This document shows, piece after piece, positions 20,058 to 28,117 of a stretch of DNA of 64,000 nt. Below the pieces are notes generated by a model. The model was not told the origin of the DNA and made no database searches. It worked only from the letters and a program-made list of their open reading frames with translations. Position numbers and translations under genes: made by a program. Each line of letters begins with the position of its first letter. Positions within the stretch are counted from its first letter, which is position 1. Source of the stretch: Deltaproteobacteria bacterium (GTDB lineage: Bacteria > SZUA-79 > Acidulodesulfobacterales > Acidulodesulfobacteraceae); assembly GCA_023489335.1 (NCBI GenBank), contig JAMDCP010000018.1:62001-126000 (forward strand), given 5' to 3'.

Positions 20058-20765
20058 ATGAAAGAATCTTTCGTGTCATTTAAAATTATTTTTTTTACCA
20101 TTTTTCTATTTTTTTCTATTTTTTTTATTCTTTCGCGCCTCGCTCACGCTTTAAACCATCCGGACCAAAGGATTTATCAAAAATATTCCGTTATAATAAA
20201 GAAACTTGCTTTATATAAAAAAGAATTTAATCTTTTATCGTTAAAAATTCTTAAAAAAAGAAAAGATGCGGGTGACTTAAAAAATAAAATCACGATTGCG
20301 GGGGCTAAAATAAAACGGTTAAAAGATAAAATTAATAAGGATAATTTCATTTTAAGAAAGCTGATAAGAAGGATATTTATTATCCAAAGAGATAAAGATG
20401 CCGTAAAATTAACATCCATAAAGAATAATACCAATTATTTTATAACATTTTATCAATTAAAAACGGTTTTGAATAAGGAAAAGTTTAGATTAGCTGCATT
20501 AATAGCCCGCAGGAACAGATTCTTAAAGATAAAAAATTATTTTAAGGAGGAAAAAGCCGATTTAAAAAAAACGCTGGAAAGCCTCGGGGCATCGCGCCAA
20601 AAATTAAGCAATTTAATAAAAGGAATTAAAAATTATATAAAAGCAATAAAGATAAAATATATGAATAAAAATAATAGACTTTTAAAGAATAAGGTTATAA
20701 AATTAATACACAAAATAAATAGCAAACCTAAAAAGGGCGATATAAAATTTATTATAATGAGGTAA
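20058..20765 (+). CDS. Exported coiled-coil protein, EnvC-like without peptidase domain
   Basis: A 235-residue, extremely Lys/Ile/Leu-rich protein with an N-terminal hydrophobic export signal (about residues 10-30, ending SRLAHA) and a long heptad-like coiled coil over the rest. Position directly upstream of ctpA and a divergent polysaccharide deacetylase, and close to ftsEX, is where many Proteobacteria carry the EnvC/NlpD-type murein hydrolase activator. That protein has the same signal plus coiled coil and then a C-terminal LytM (M23) domain; here the protein stops after the coiled coil. No HxH or GxxxGxxxD LytM motif is visible. Assignment as an EnvC relative is by context. Confidence 0.7.
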   Translation: MKESFVSFKIIFFTIFLFFSIFFILSRLAHALNHPDQRIYQKYSVIIKKLALYKKEFNLLSLKILKKRKDAGDLKNKITIAGAKIKRLKDKINKDNFILRKLIRRIFIIQRDKDAVKLTSIKNNTNYFITFYQLKTVLNKEKFRLAALIARRNRFLKIKNYFKEEKADLKKTLESLGASRQKLSNLIKGIKNYIKAIKIKYMNKNNRLLKNKVIKLIHKINSKPKKGDIKFIIMR

Positions 20766-20774
20766 AGCAAAACT

Positions 20775-22097
20775 ATGGGTAAGTTTTTAAGCGGGAAGTT
20801 AATCAAGCCGGTATTGTTTTTCGTTTTTTTAGTTCTGATTTTTAGTATTGCAAACGAGGGTTATTGCTTTGCAAAAGACAATAAAGCCGCCTTGGACGCA
20901 AATACCGTTAAAAGCTTGAGGCTTTTTTCAAAAGTTTACACTTTAATAAAAAATAATTATATAAAGAAAGAAAGCTCTGAAAAACTTATCTTCGGCGCAG
21001 TGGAAGGTATGGTGTCCACGCTGGATCCGCATACATATTTTCTTACCCCGAGCGAATTCAGGCAAATGAAATCGGAAACATCGGGAGAGTTCGTCGGAAT
21101 CGGCGTTAAAATTTCCACCAGAAACCGTTACATCGTCGTAATATCGCCCATCGACGGTTCGCCTGCCGCCAAAGCGGGTATTAAAGCCGGCGATATTATC
21201 GAAAAAATTAATAATATTTCAACCTATAATATGAATATTATGAAGGCGGTGGGCCTTCTGCACGGCAGGGCGGGAACCAGCGTTAACCTTTTGATAGAAC
21301 GCAAAGGTTTTAAAAAGCCCGAGGTTTTTAAACTTGTCAGGAAGAATATAATATTAAAAAGCGTGAAATACATGATACTGCCTCATCATATAGGTTATGT
21401 CAGGATTTCAAGTTTTCAGTATCACACAAATAGCCAGCTTTTAAAAGCATTAAGGCTTATAAGTTTAAAAGAGCGCGGAATTAAGGGGTTAATTCTCGAT
21501 TTAAGAAATAACCCTGGGGGACTTTTAAATCAAGCGGTTAAGGTTTGCAGCGATTTTATAAAAAGCGGCGTAATAGTCTATACGAAGGGAAGAATAAAAT
21601 CCCAGGATGAAAAATATTTTGCTTTAGGAAAACGGCCGCCTTTTAAATTTCCCGTAGTTGTTCTTGTAAATTCCGGAACCGCCAGCGCCGCCGAAATTAC
21701 CGCGGGAAGCCTTCAGGCGCATAAAAGGGCCATCGTGGTTGGAACGCGAACATTCGGCAAGGGTTCCGTTCAGACGATATACACCCTTCCGGGCGGCACA
21801 GGTATCGGCCTGACGACGGCCTTTTATTTTTTGCCGAACGGCGTCTCGGTTCAGGATACTGGCGTGATACCTAATTTTGTCATTCACAGTTCAAAGGATT
21901 TTATATTTGTAAAGCCCCTTCCCAAGTTAAGGGAGGTCGATTTAAGGCATCACTTTAAAAATCCGGAAAGCAAAAAAATAAAAGAAAAGCATAACTATAA
22001 GGCATTTAAAGTTTATTATAAAAAAGACGATCAGTTCAGGTTTGCTTATGAACTTCTTAAAAGCTGGAATTCCATTAAAAGTATCGGGGCAAATTAA
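20775..22097 (+). CDS. ctpA: Carboxy-terminal processing protease (S41 family)
   Basis: Periplasmic serine protease of 440 residues. N-terminal hydrophobic signal (about residues 10-30), a PDZ domain (about 95-180, SPAAKAGIKAGDIIEKIN), then the S41 catalytic core. The nucleophile is Ser304 in GTASAAEI and the general base is Lys329 in GKGSVQT, the normal 25-residue spacing. It begins nine bases after the coiled-coil gene and two bases before the next gene, so these form an envelope operon. CtpA proteins often trim lipoproteins or murein hydrolases. Confidence 0.95.
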   Translation: MGKFLSGKLIKPVLFFVFLVLIFSIANEGYCFAKDNKAALDANTVKSLRLFSKVYTLIKNNYIKKESSEKLIFGAVEGMVSTLDPHTYFLTPSEFRQMKSETSGEFVGIGVKISTRNRYIVVISPIDGSPAAKAGIKAGDIIEKINNISTYNMNIMKAVGLLHGRAGTSVNLLIERKGFKKPEVFKLVRKNIILKSVKYMILPHHIGYVRISSFQYHTNSQLLKALRLISLKERGIKGLILDLRNNPGGLLNQAVKVCSDFIKSGVIVYTKGRIKSQDEKYFALGKRPPFKFPVVVLVNSGTASAAEITAGSLQAHKRAIVVGTRTFGKGSVQTIYTLPGGTGIGLTTAFYFLPNGVSVQDTGVIPNFVIHSSKDFIFVKPLPKLREVDLRHHFKNPESKKIKEKHNYKAFKVYYKKDDQFRFAYELLKSWNSIKSIGAN

Positions 22098-22099
22098 AC

Positions 22100-23353
22100 T
22101 TGGCTAAAAATAAGAAAGGCAAAAATGACGGATTAAAATATAATTTTTTATTATTATTATCCGGTTTTTTCATCATTATCCTTTTTTCTATTTTTATTTA
22201 TAAATTTTTCTTTTTAGCGCAATACGGCAAACCTCCAAAACGGCATATCGGCTTTAAAAGATTAAACAAAACGGCTTTAAGAATAGCTCTTTATAAAAAA
22301 CATCCCGTAAAGACTTTAACCGATTTCTTTAAAAAAACATTAAAAGACCTGGATATTCCCAGCCGCAACATTATATTGCAGCATATCGCTTTAAGCGTTA
22401 AGCCGCCGGTAAATCGTCAAAATGATTTAAAAGATATAAATATAGACTTCTCTAAATATAATATTTTAATATCGAAAGATCTTGATTTTAATTTAATTAA
22501 AAATATTTTTAAAAGCGAGTTTGAAAAATATGTAATACCATCTAAAAAACCGATTAGTTATTATTTATACGCAGTAAAACATAACTGCGTATGTCTTTAT
22601 TTTTACTATAAATCCCGTCTTTTTCTCAAATCGGTTTTTATAGTGAGGGGGCCTCTTCACAGCGGGTTTAATTCTACCTGGCAGTATGTGAATTCCCCTA
22701 AAATAGCGCTGGATATAGATGATGTAGGTTATGACGCGGCTTTTATAAACAGTTTAATTTCGCTGCATACCCCGATAACTTTCGCAATTTTCCCCTATGC
22801 CCCTTTTTCTAAACAGATAGATTTAATACTTCATAAATCGGGATACGAAACCATAATGCATACCCCGATGGAGCCGGTTAACACTATGCTTTTTCCGGGC
22901 GACGGGGCATTATTTACTTCAATGAATAAAAAACAGATAAGAAATAAAATTTTAACCGATATAAGCAGGCTTCCTTTTATCGATGGAGCAAATAATCACG
23001 AGGGTTCTTTGTTTACATCCGATAGAGACAAAATATGCGATGCAATCTCCGTTTTCAAAAAACAGGGTTTATTTTTTATGGACAGCCTGACGGATCCGGA
23101 TAGTTTTGCATATAGGTGTGCATTGAAGAAGGGGCTTCCTTCCGCGCAGAGGGATGTATTTATCGATGATAAACCGTCGGTTAAATATATAAAAAATCAA
23201 ATTAAAATTGCCGCATCTTTAGCCAATGTATTTAAGAGGGTTATAGTTATAGGACACCCAAGACAAGACACGGTGGAAGCCTTGATGAAAGAGATACCGG
23301 AGCTTAAGAAAGAAGGATATTTTTTTGTTCCGCTATGCGAATTTTTAAGGTAA
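22100..23353 (+). CDS. Divergent polysaccharide deacetylase family protein (YibQ-like)
   Basis: A 417-residue protein with one N-terminal membrane anchor (about residues 12-35) and a C-terminal NodB-like barrel of the divergent polysaccharide deacetylase family. The barrel shows ALDIDDVGYD near residue 210, HTPMEPVN near 254, GANNHEGS and FMDSLTDP. The start is TTG, two bases after ctpA, because no ATG lies near. The ctpA-yibQ adjacency is common in Proteobacteria. Enzymatic activity has not been established for the family. Confidence 0.88.
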   Translation: MAKNKKGKNDGLKYNFLLLLSGFFIIILFSIFIYKFFFLAQYGKPPKRHIGFKRLNKTALRIALYKKHPVKTLTDFFKKTLKDLDIPSRNIILQHIALSVKPPVNRQNDLKDINIDFSKYNILISKDLDFNLIKNIFKSEFEKYVIPSKKPISYYLYAVKHNCVCLYFYYKSRLFLKSVFIVRGPLHSGFNSTWQYVNSPKIALDIDDVGYDAAFINSLISLHTPITFAIFPYAPFSKQIDLILHKSGYETIMHTPMEPVNTMLFPGDGALFTSMNKKQIRNKILTDISRLPFIDGANNHEGSLFTSDRDKICDAISVFKKQGLFFMDSLTDPDSFAYRCALKKGLPSAQRDVFIDDKPSVKYIKNQIKIAASLANVFKRVIVIGHPRQDTVEALMKEIPELKKEGYFFVPLCEFLR

Positions 23354-23354
23354 A

Positions 23355-24146
23355 ATGAACAGCCTTTATATGAAAAATTTTAAAGAAAGGGTCATAATCG
23401 CATTAGATTATGATAATCTTGATTCGGTAAGAAATATATTGGAAAGGCTTAAAGGAGAAGCCTATTTTTATAAAATAGGATCCGCGCTTTTTACTTCCTG
23501 CGGCATTCAAAGTGTTAAACTAGTGAGGGATTACGGGTGCAGGATATTTTTAGACCTTAAATTTCACGATATCCCGAATACCGTTTATAATGCCGTTAAA
23601 TCCGCAGGGGAATTAGGCGCAGATATAATAAATATCCACGCCTCCGGAGGCGTGGATATGATGAAATCGGCAAAAAAAGGGGCAATAGAGGCGGCAAAGA
23701 AAACGGGTAAAAATATAGATGTTATTGCCGTAACAATTCTTACCAGTTTAGCGCAAGAGGATTTGCGGGATATTTTTTATTATTCGGGGCACGGCGTTAA
23801 TTCCGAAAATCTAAAATCGGGCAACGAGGGTAATGTCTCGAATCTGGTTTTACATTTGGCAGAATTAGCTAAAATTTCCGGTCTTGACGGGGTTGTGTGT
23901 TCCGGATACGAATCCATTGAAATAAAAAAGGTTTTAGGCGATAACTTTAAGACGATCGTTCCGGGAATCAGGCTAAAAACGGGAAAAATAGACGATCAAA
24001 AAAGGATAATGACCCCGTCCGCGGCTTTTAACTCAGGCGCCGATTATATAGTAATCGGGAGGGAAATAACTGGAGCGGACAGTCCTGCGGATGCCTTGCA
24101 AAATATCTATTCCGATATAGAGAAAAACGCATTAACATTAAAATAA
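23355..24146 (+). CDS. pyrF: Orotidine 5'-phosphate decarboxylase
   Basis: Final step of UMP synthesis. TIM-barrel protein of 263 residues with the IALDYDN N-terminal strand, the catalytic DLKFHDIPNTV motif near residue 73, NIHASGG, and the phosphate loop ending with DYIVIGREITGA. The family is normally 230-245 residues; a short extension is inserted around residues 150-165. Starts one base after the preceding stop codon. The first ATG is used; a second at codon 6 (MKNFKERV) is possible. Confidence 0.95.
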   Translation: MNSLYMKNFKERVIIALDYDNLDSVRNILERLKGEAYFYKIGSALFTSCGIQSVKLVRDYGCRIFLDLKFHDIPNTVYNAVKSAGELGADIINIHASGGVDMMKSAKKGAIEAAKKTGKNIDVIAVTILTSLAQEDLRDIFYYSGHGVNSENLKSGNEGNVSNLVLHLAELAKISGLDGVVCSGYESIEIKKVLGDNFKTIVPGIRLKTGKIDDQKRIMTPSAAFNSGADYIVIGREITGADSPADALQNIYSDIEKNALTLK

Positions 24147-24158
24147 AAAATATAAAAT

Positions 24159-24947
24159 ATGCAATTAATCATTTACGGCGTGAATACTATAAGGGAAGCG
24201 GTTTTTTCCGGGTATCTTAAAAGAGGAGGCAGGGTTTACGCAAGCGAAAAAAAATGGAAAAACGGAATAATCGATAAAAGCCTTATCAAACTCCTTAAAG
24301 AAAAAAATATCGATATTCTTACTAAAAACGATAATATTTTTTTAAAAGATTACGGCAAAGAAGCTCTCATGAAAGGCATTGCCGCCAATGTCGACTACAG
24401 AGAAAAAACCTACGAAGAATTATTGGAAAATACAGATACCGGAGCAAACTTAAATGCGGCAGGCGTTTCTATGCCCCTGCCGCTATATTTGATTCTTGAT
24501 GAAATAACCGACCCCCAGAATTTAGGTTCCATAATCAGAACGGCAAACTGCTCTGGCATTTCCGGAATTATAATGCCGAAGTCCAATTCTGTTTTTATAA
24601 CTTCTTCCGTTGCCTATGTTTCGCAAGGGGCATTATTTTATGTGGACGCCGTCAGGGTAACCAATATTTCAAGAATCATCGAGGATTTAAAAAAACGGGG
24701 AGTCTGGGTTGTGGGACTTTCCAACGAAGCAAAAGATACGATATACGATATGGATTATAACATGCCTTTAGCTATCGTTGTCGGTTCGGAAGGCAAAGGT
24801 TTAAGAAGATTGACCGTAGAAAATTGCGATAAGATTTTAAGAATACCGATGGAATCTGGTGTAAACTCCTTAAACGCGTCTATAAGTTTTGCCGTTGCAG
24901 CATATGAAATTTTGCGCCAGAGGAAATACGGCGGGGGTAAAAAATAG
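24159..24947 (+). CDS. TrmH/RlmB family 23S rRNA 2'-O-methyltransferase
   Basis: SPOUT-class methyltransferase using SAM, 262 residues. The N-terminal substrate-binding domain (YGVNTIREA) is followed by the catalytic domain with LDEITDPQNLGSIIRTA near residue 111, VVGSEGKGLRR and the knotted C-terminus PMESGVNSLNASISFAVA. This pattern matches RlmB (Gm2251) and close paralogues; the exact target nucleotide cannot be told from sequence. Confidence 0.9.
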   Translation: MQLIIYGVNTIREAVFSGYLKRGGRVYASEKKWKNGIIDKSLIKLLKEKNIDILTKNDNIFLKDYGKEALMKGIAANVDYREKTYEELLENTDTGANLNAAGVSMPLPLYLILDEITDPQNLGSIIRTANCSGISGIIMPKSNSVFITSSVAYVSQGALFYVDAVRVTNISRIIEDLKKRGVWVVGLSNEAKDTIYDMDYNMPLAIVVGSEGKGLRRLTVENCDKILRIPMESGVNSLNASISFAVAAYEILRQRKYGGGKK

Positions 24948-24968
24948 GGCTAAAAAAATAGCTTGACA
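24948..24968 (+). repeat. 21-bp perfect direct repeat, copy 1
   Basis: The 21 bases ending in the lexA -35 hexamer (ggctaaaaaaatagc then ttgaca) are identical to 27475-27495, which end in the csp -35 hexamer. The repeat contains a short gcta/tagc dyad around an A-tract. The two copies bracket lexA and the restriction-modification genes. Confidence 0.85.
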
Positions 24969-24992
24969 AGTTCGCCTTTTGTTCGCTACACT
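24963..24992 (+). promoter_or_regulatory. lexA promoter
   Basis: TTGACA (24963-24968) and TACACT (24987-24992) are 18 bases apart, 36 bases before the lexA ATG. A LexA-type operator fills the spacer. Confidence 0.7.
24970..24984 (+). promoter_or_regulatory. Putative LexA operator, GTTC-N7-GTTC
   Basis: GTTC at 24970-24973 and GTTC at 24981-24984 are separated by exactly seven bases, the direct-repeat SOS box known for alphaproteobacterial LexA. It lies between the -35 and -10 elements of lexA, where LexA binding would block RNA polymerase, so negative autoregulation is likely. The repeats extend by GC to GTTCGC in both halves. Confidence 0.65.
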
Positions 24993-25028
24993 ATGTTATC
25001 TATAAATAAATATTTATAAAAATAAAAA

Positions 25029-25718
25029 ATGCTTAGCAAAAAACAAAAAGATGTTTTTGATTTTATCGAAAAACACTTTAACGACAAGGGTTATTCCCCC
25101 TCGTATGAAGAGATAGGCGATGCATTAGGGTTGTCTTCGAAATCTACGGTGTTTAAACATATAAAGTCTCTCAAAGAAAGAGGATTTATAATGACCATTC
25201 AGGGTAAAAAGAGGGCTATTTATCCTATTAGATTCCTTAATAAAAATAAAACCGGCAAGGTTATTCCTTTAATAAGAGGTGCTAACGGTTTTTATGACGA
25301 GGGCGTAGAAAATATAGATAATATAAATAATATTAGTCGTATTCCTTTATACGGCTATATAGCCGCCGGCTATCCAATAGAAGCCGTTCAGATTGAAGAA
25401 TTCATAGATGCGCCCGATAGTTTGGTAGGATCTGCCGGTAAAAGCGTTTTTGCTCTTAAAGTTAAAGGCGATTCTATGATAGAAGATATGATTATGGATG
25501 GTGATATAATAATATTAAAAAAATGCAGCGAAGTTCCGAACGGCAAGATAGTTGCGGCGATAGTGGACGGTTACGAGGCTACCCTTAAAAGATTTTATAA
25601 GATTATGGATGGCAAGATTAAACTTATGCCTTCAAATCCAAATTATAACCCTATTATACTCGATTCCGATAAAGTTAAGATAATAGGTGAACTTGCGGGG
25701 CTGATAAGAAAATATTAA
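25029..25718 (+). CDS. lexA: LexA repressor
   Basis: SOS repressor/autoprotease of 229 residues. N-terminal winged HTH (SPSYEEIGDALGLSSKSTVFKHI). Self-cleavage site is the Ala-Gly bond in IAAGYPIEA; the catalytic dyad is Ser149 (KGDSMIEDM) and Lys187 (ATLKRF). It is about 25 residues longer than E. coli LexA because of an Asn/Asp-rich linker just before the cleavage site. No clear ribosome-binding site precedes the ATG. The two genes downstream are a restriction-modification pair on the same strand. Confidence 0.95.
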   Translation: MLSKKQKDVFDFIEKHFNDKGYSPSYEEIGDALGLSSKSTVFKHIKSLKERGFIMTIQGKKRAIYPIRFLNKNKTGKVIPLIRGANGFYDEGVENIDNINNISRIPLYGYIAAGYPIEAVQIEEFIDAPDSLVGSAGKSVFALKVKGDSMIEDMIMDGDIIILKKCSEVPNGKIVAAIVDGYEATLKRFYKIMDGKIKLMPSNPNYNPIILDSDKVKIIGELAGLIRKY

Positions 25719-25769
25719 ATAATAAATATAAGTTCTTAAAAGCTAATAATATAATGATTTATAAGATAT

Positions 25770-26612
25770 ATGGCCATTATGAACGATAGAATAACCAAAA
25801 AAGAAATTATAACGGAAATATTTCATATCTGTAAACGCAATAATAACTTAATTTTTGATAACAACTTAATAAAAGATATATTAAAACGCCTTAACTCCAA
25901 TACGAATCCTTCTGATATGACTAAACTTGATAACACCGATAAATTTCCAGACATTTTATTAAAAGAAGATTATTTTATTGCACATATCGGAGATGGCATT
26001 CATCAGTTTGTTAAGGGTATAAATAAAGTGTTTCACGAGTTCGAAAAAATAGAAGAAGACGAGATTATAAAATGGCCTTACAGGCCAAGCATCTTGAATG
26101 ATTTTTCCGAGTCGGAAAGCAGCGTTCTATCACTTTGTTTTAACCATAGAATAATACATGATTTTTTATATCAGGATATTGTGTCAAATCCAAAGATTTA
26201 TAATAGTGAAAGAAAAAAAGGAATTTCTTTTAAATATAGGATTGGCGATGTAGAAATGAGTTTTGAAAATCTTCAGATAGAAATAGATTTGACATCCGAG
26301 AATTATGGATTCGTTACCGTATTTGAAGGGAAGAATACAAAAAATTCTACCAAAAATTCCGATAGTTGGATAAAAAATTTTAATATCTTCCAATTATACA
26401 ATCCTTTTAGATATTACTATGAACTTCAACAGAATAATAAAATTAAGATAAAAAAACTTACGGCATGTTATTTAGTAAGGCAAAAAAATGACGGCAACTC
26501 AATAATCAGACTGTTTAATTATATTTTTGAAGATCCTTTTGATATAACATCAATAAAGCTTGTTAAAAAAAATGAGTATATACTTGAAAGGAGGCAACTA
26601 AATGATGATTAA
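25770..26612 (+). CDS. Putative Type II restriction endonuclease
   Basis: A 280-residue protein that I assign as the nuclease partner of the methyltransferase mainly by context: it ends 11 bases inside the methyltransferase gene. A possible PD-(D/E)XK active site is visible: IEID with Glu172/Asp174, a beta hairpin, then FEGKN with Glu186 and Lys188. The N-terminal third looks like a helical DNA-binding region. Several ATG codons are near the start; the ATG at 25770 or the one 12 bases later (MNDRITKKE) could be used. Recognition sequence unknown. No frameshift is seen, so the system looks intact. Confidence 0.72.
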   Translation: MAIMNDRITKKEIITEIFHICKRNNNLIFDNNLIKDILKRLNSNTNPSDMTKLDNTDKFPDILLKEDYFIAHIGDGIHQFVKGINKVFHEFEKIEEDEIIKWPYRPSILNDFSESESSVLSLCFNHRIIHDFLYQDIVSNPKIYNSERKKGISFKYRIGDVEMSFENLQIEIDLTSENYGFVTVFEGKNTKNSTKNSDSWIKNFNIFQLYNPFRYYYELQQNNKIKIKKLTACYLVRQKNDGNSIIRLFNYIFEDPFDITSIKLVKKNEYILERRQLNDD

Positions 26613-27438
26613 ATCCGCAATAGTAGAAGATAATTTTATTAACAAAGTTTTTAATCAAGATATTATGCAAGTGTTAAATGTTATACCAGATAGTTCTATA
26701 GATATGATTTATAGCGATCCTGATTATAATGTCGGTATTAAATACAATAATAAATCATATTCTAAAAAATTCGACGAATATATCGATTGGTATATCGAAC
26801 TTGCTAAAGAATCCTTAAGAGTCCTAAAAGACGACGGGAACATGTTTTTTATTAATTATCCTAAGCAGAATGCTTACTTATGGGTTAAATATTTAGATAG
26901 GGCTTGCCGTAATGTCCACGAGTATGTTTGGATATACAACACTAATGTTGGACATTCGCCTAAAAAATTTACCACTGCTCATAGAACAATTTTACACTGC
27001 ACTAAATCTAAGGATAATAAATGGTTTAAGGAGGCGGTCGCAGAAGAGTATTTAAATCCTAATGATAAAAGGATTAAACAGAATATTATCAACGGTTCAA
27101 AGGGAAGAATGCCTTATTCGTGGCTTTATTATAATTTAGTAAAAAATATTTCTAAAGATAAGACAATTCATTCCTGCCAAATACCGCTCGGATTGACTGA
27201 AAAACTTTTAAAAGCATCTACACAGCCGAGAGATTTAGTCTTAATCCATTTTGGCGGATCCGGCAGCGAAATATTATTGGCAAAAAAACTTGGCAGAGAT
27301 TATATTTCCGCAGAAATTGACCCCATTTATTATAATATGATATTGGAAAGATTAGAAAAGGGCGGTAAAATACCGGATAAATATAGGCTTGATAAATTTA
27401 AAAAGGAACAGGAAGTTTCTTTATTTACTATTAGGTGA
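26602..27438 (+). CDS. Site-specific DNA methyltransferase (N6-adenine or N4-cytosine)
   Basis: A 278-residue amino-methyltransferase with class beta motif order: the catalytic motif IV comes first (SDPDYN, Asp39-Tyr42) and the SAM-binding FGGSGSE motif comes near residues 217-223. Motif IV reads DPDY rather than the usual DPPY, a substitution next to the catalytic tyrosine. A good ribosome-binding site (aaaggaggc) lies upstream of two adjacent ATGs. It protects the host from the upstream nuclease, with which it overlaps by 11 bases. Whether adenine or cytosine is modified cannot be told from sequence. Confidence 0.88.
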   Translation: MMIKSAIVEDNFINKVFNQDIMQVLNVIPDSSIDMIYSDPDYNVGIKYNNKSYSKKFDEYIDWYIELAKESLRVLKDDGNMFFINYPKQNAYLWVKYLDRACRNVHEYVWIYNTNVGHSPKKFTTAHRTILHCTKSKDNKWFKEAVAEEYLNPNDKRIKQNIINGSKGRMPYSWLYYNLVKNISKDKTIHSCQIPLGLTEKLLKASTQPRDLVLIHFGGSGSEILLAKKLGRDYISAEIDPIYYNMILERLEKGGKIPDKYRLDKFKKEQEVSLFTIR

Positions 27439-27474
27439 TGCCGTAAATAGTAATAATACTATCGGCAATTTTGA

Positions 27475-27495
27475 GGCTAAAAAATAGCTTGACAT
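27475..27495 (+). repeat. 21-bp perfect direct repeat, copy 2
   Basis: Identical to 24948-24968. It ends with the TTGACA (27490-27495) that probably serves as the -35 element of the cold-shock gene; an AT-rich TATATT 15 bases further (27511-27516) could be the -10. The spacing is short, so the promoter assignment is tentative. Confidence 0.8.
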
Positions 27496-27616
27496 TATTT
27501 GCTTAGTATTATATTCTTTATATTGACTTGTTTATCTATTTGTTTGGATGAAGGTCTAATTTTAACATTTAACGGCTATTTTTATTAGTTGTTAAAGGAG
27601 TAAGGAGAAGTAGAGT

Positions 27617-27820
27617 ATGAGGTACCAAGGGAAAGTGAAATGGTTTAACGACAGCAAAGGTTTTGGATTTATTGAACAAGAAAACGGACAGGATGTTTTC
27701 GTTCATTATTCAGCGATTTCGCAGGACGGCTTTAAAACCTTAACAGAGGGACAAAAAGTAGAGTTTGAAATCACCAATGGCGCAAAGGGTCCACAAGCTA
27801 TCAATGTAACCAAGGCTTAA
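27617..27820 (+). CDS. Cold-shock domain protein
   Basis: Single OB-fold nucleic-acid chaperone of the CspA family, 67 residues. Both RNA-binding motifs are present: RNP1 as KGFGFIEQ and RNP2 as DVFVHYSAI, and the N-terminal [11 protein letters not shown] is canonical. The gene has a leader of roughly 100 bases, as is usual in this family, with a hairpin (TTTAAC 27568-27573 with GTTAAA 27591-27596) ending just before a purine-rich ribosome-binding region. It is monocistronic, with its own terminator. Confidence 0.96.
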   Translation: MRYQGKVKWFNDSKGFGFIEQENGQDVFVHYSAISQDGFKTLTEGQKVEFEITNGAKGPQAINVTKA

Positions 27821-27981
27821 TCTTTGCATGTGAATTAAGCGGTGTATGTTCTACTTGCATTCATAATTTGATTCGTTCACTATCCCATGCGGAAAAGTGG
27901 TGCTAAGAAATAAATAATAAAGTAATAGCAAGCAATTAAAAATATACCGTTTTAAGGTTCAGCCAGTTTTAAAATCATTTA

Positions 27982-28017
27982 CCCCAGTAAATAAATTTAA
28001 TTTATTGGGGTTTTTTT
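27982..28017 (+). terminator. Rho-independent terminator after the cold-shock gene
   Basis: An 11-bp stem (27982-27992 with 28000-28010, one G-U pair, CCCCA/TGGGG at the base) is followed by seven T residues at 28011-28017. It lies about 160 bases after the csp stop codon; nothing else is recognisable in that 3' spacer. Confidence 0.75.
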
Positions 28018-28043
28018 ATTGTTTATAACAATAAAAATAAGTG

Positions 28044-28052
28044 TGTTATAAT
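28044..28052 (+). promoter_or_regulatory. Extended -10 promoter element of typA
   Basis: TGTTATAAT (TGN followed by a perfect TATAAT at 28047-28052), 65 bases before the typA start. No well-spaced -35 is present. A small dyad (ATTCATT/AATGAAT, 28078-28093) lies in the leader. Confidence 0.5.
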
Positions 28053-28117
28053 ATTAAGATTAATACATATATATATTATTCATTTTAATGAATGGATAAT
28101 ATTTGGAGGCAAAATAA

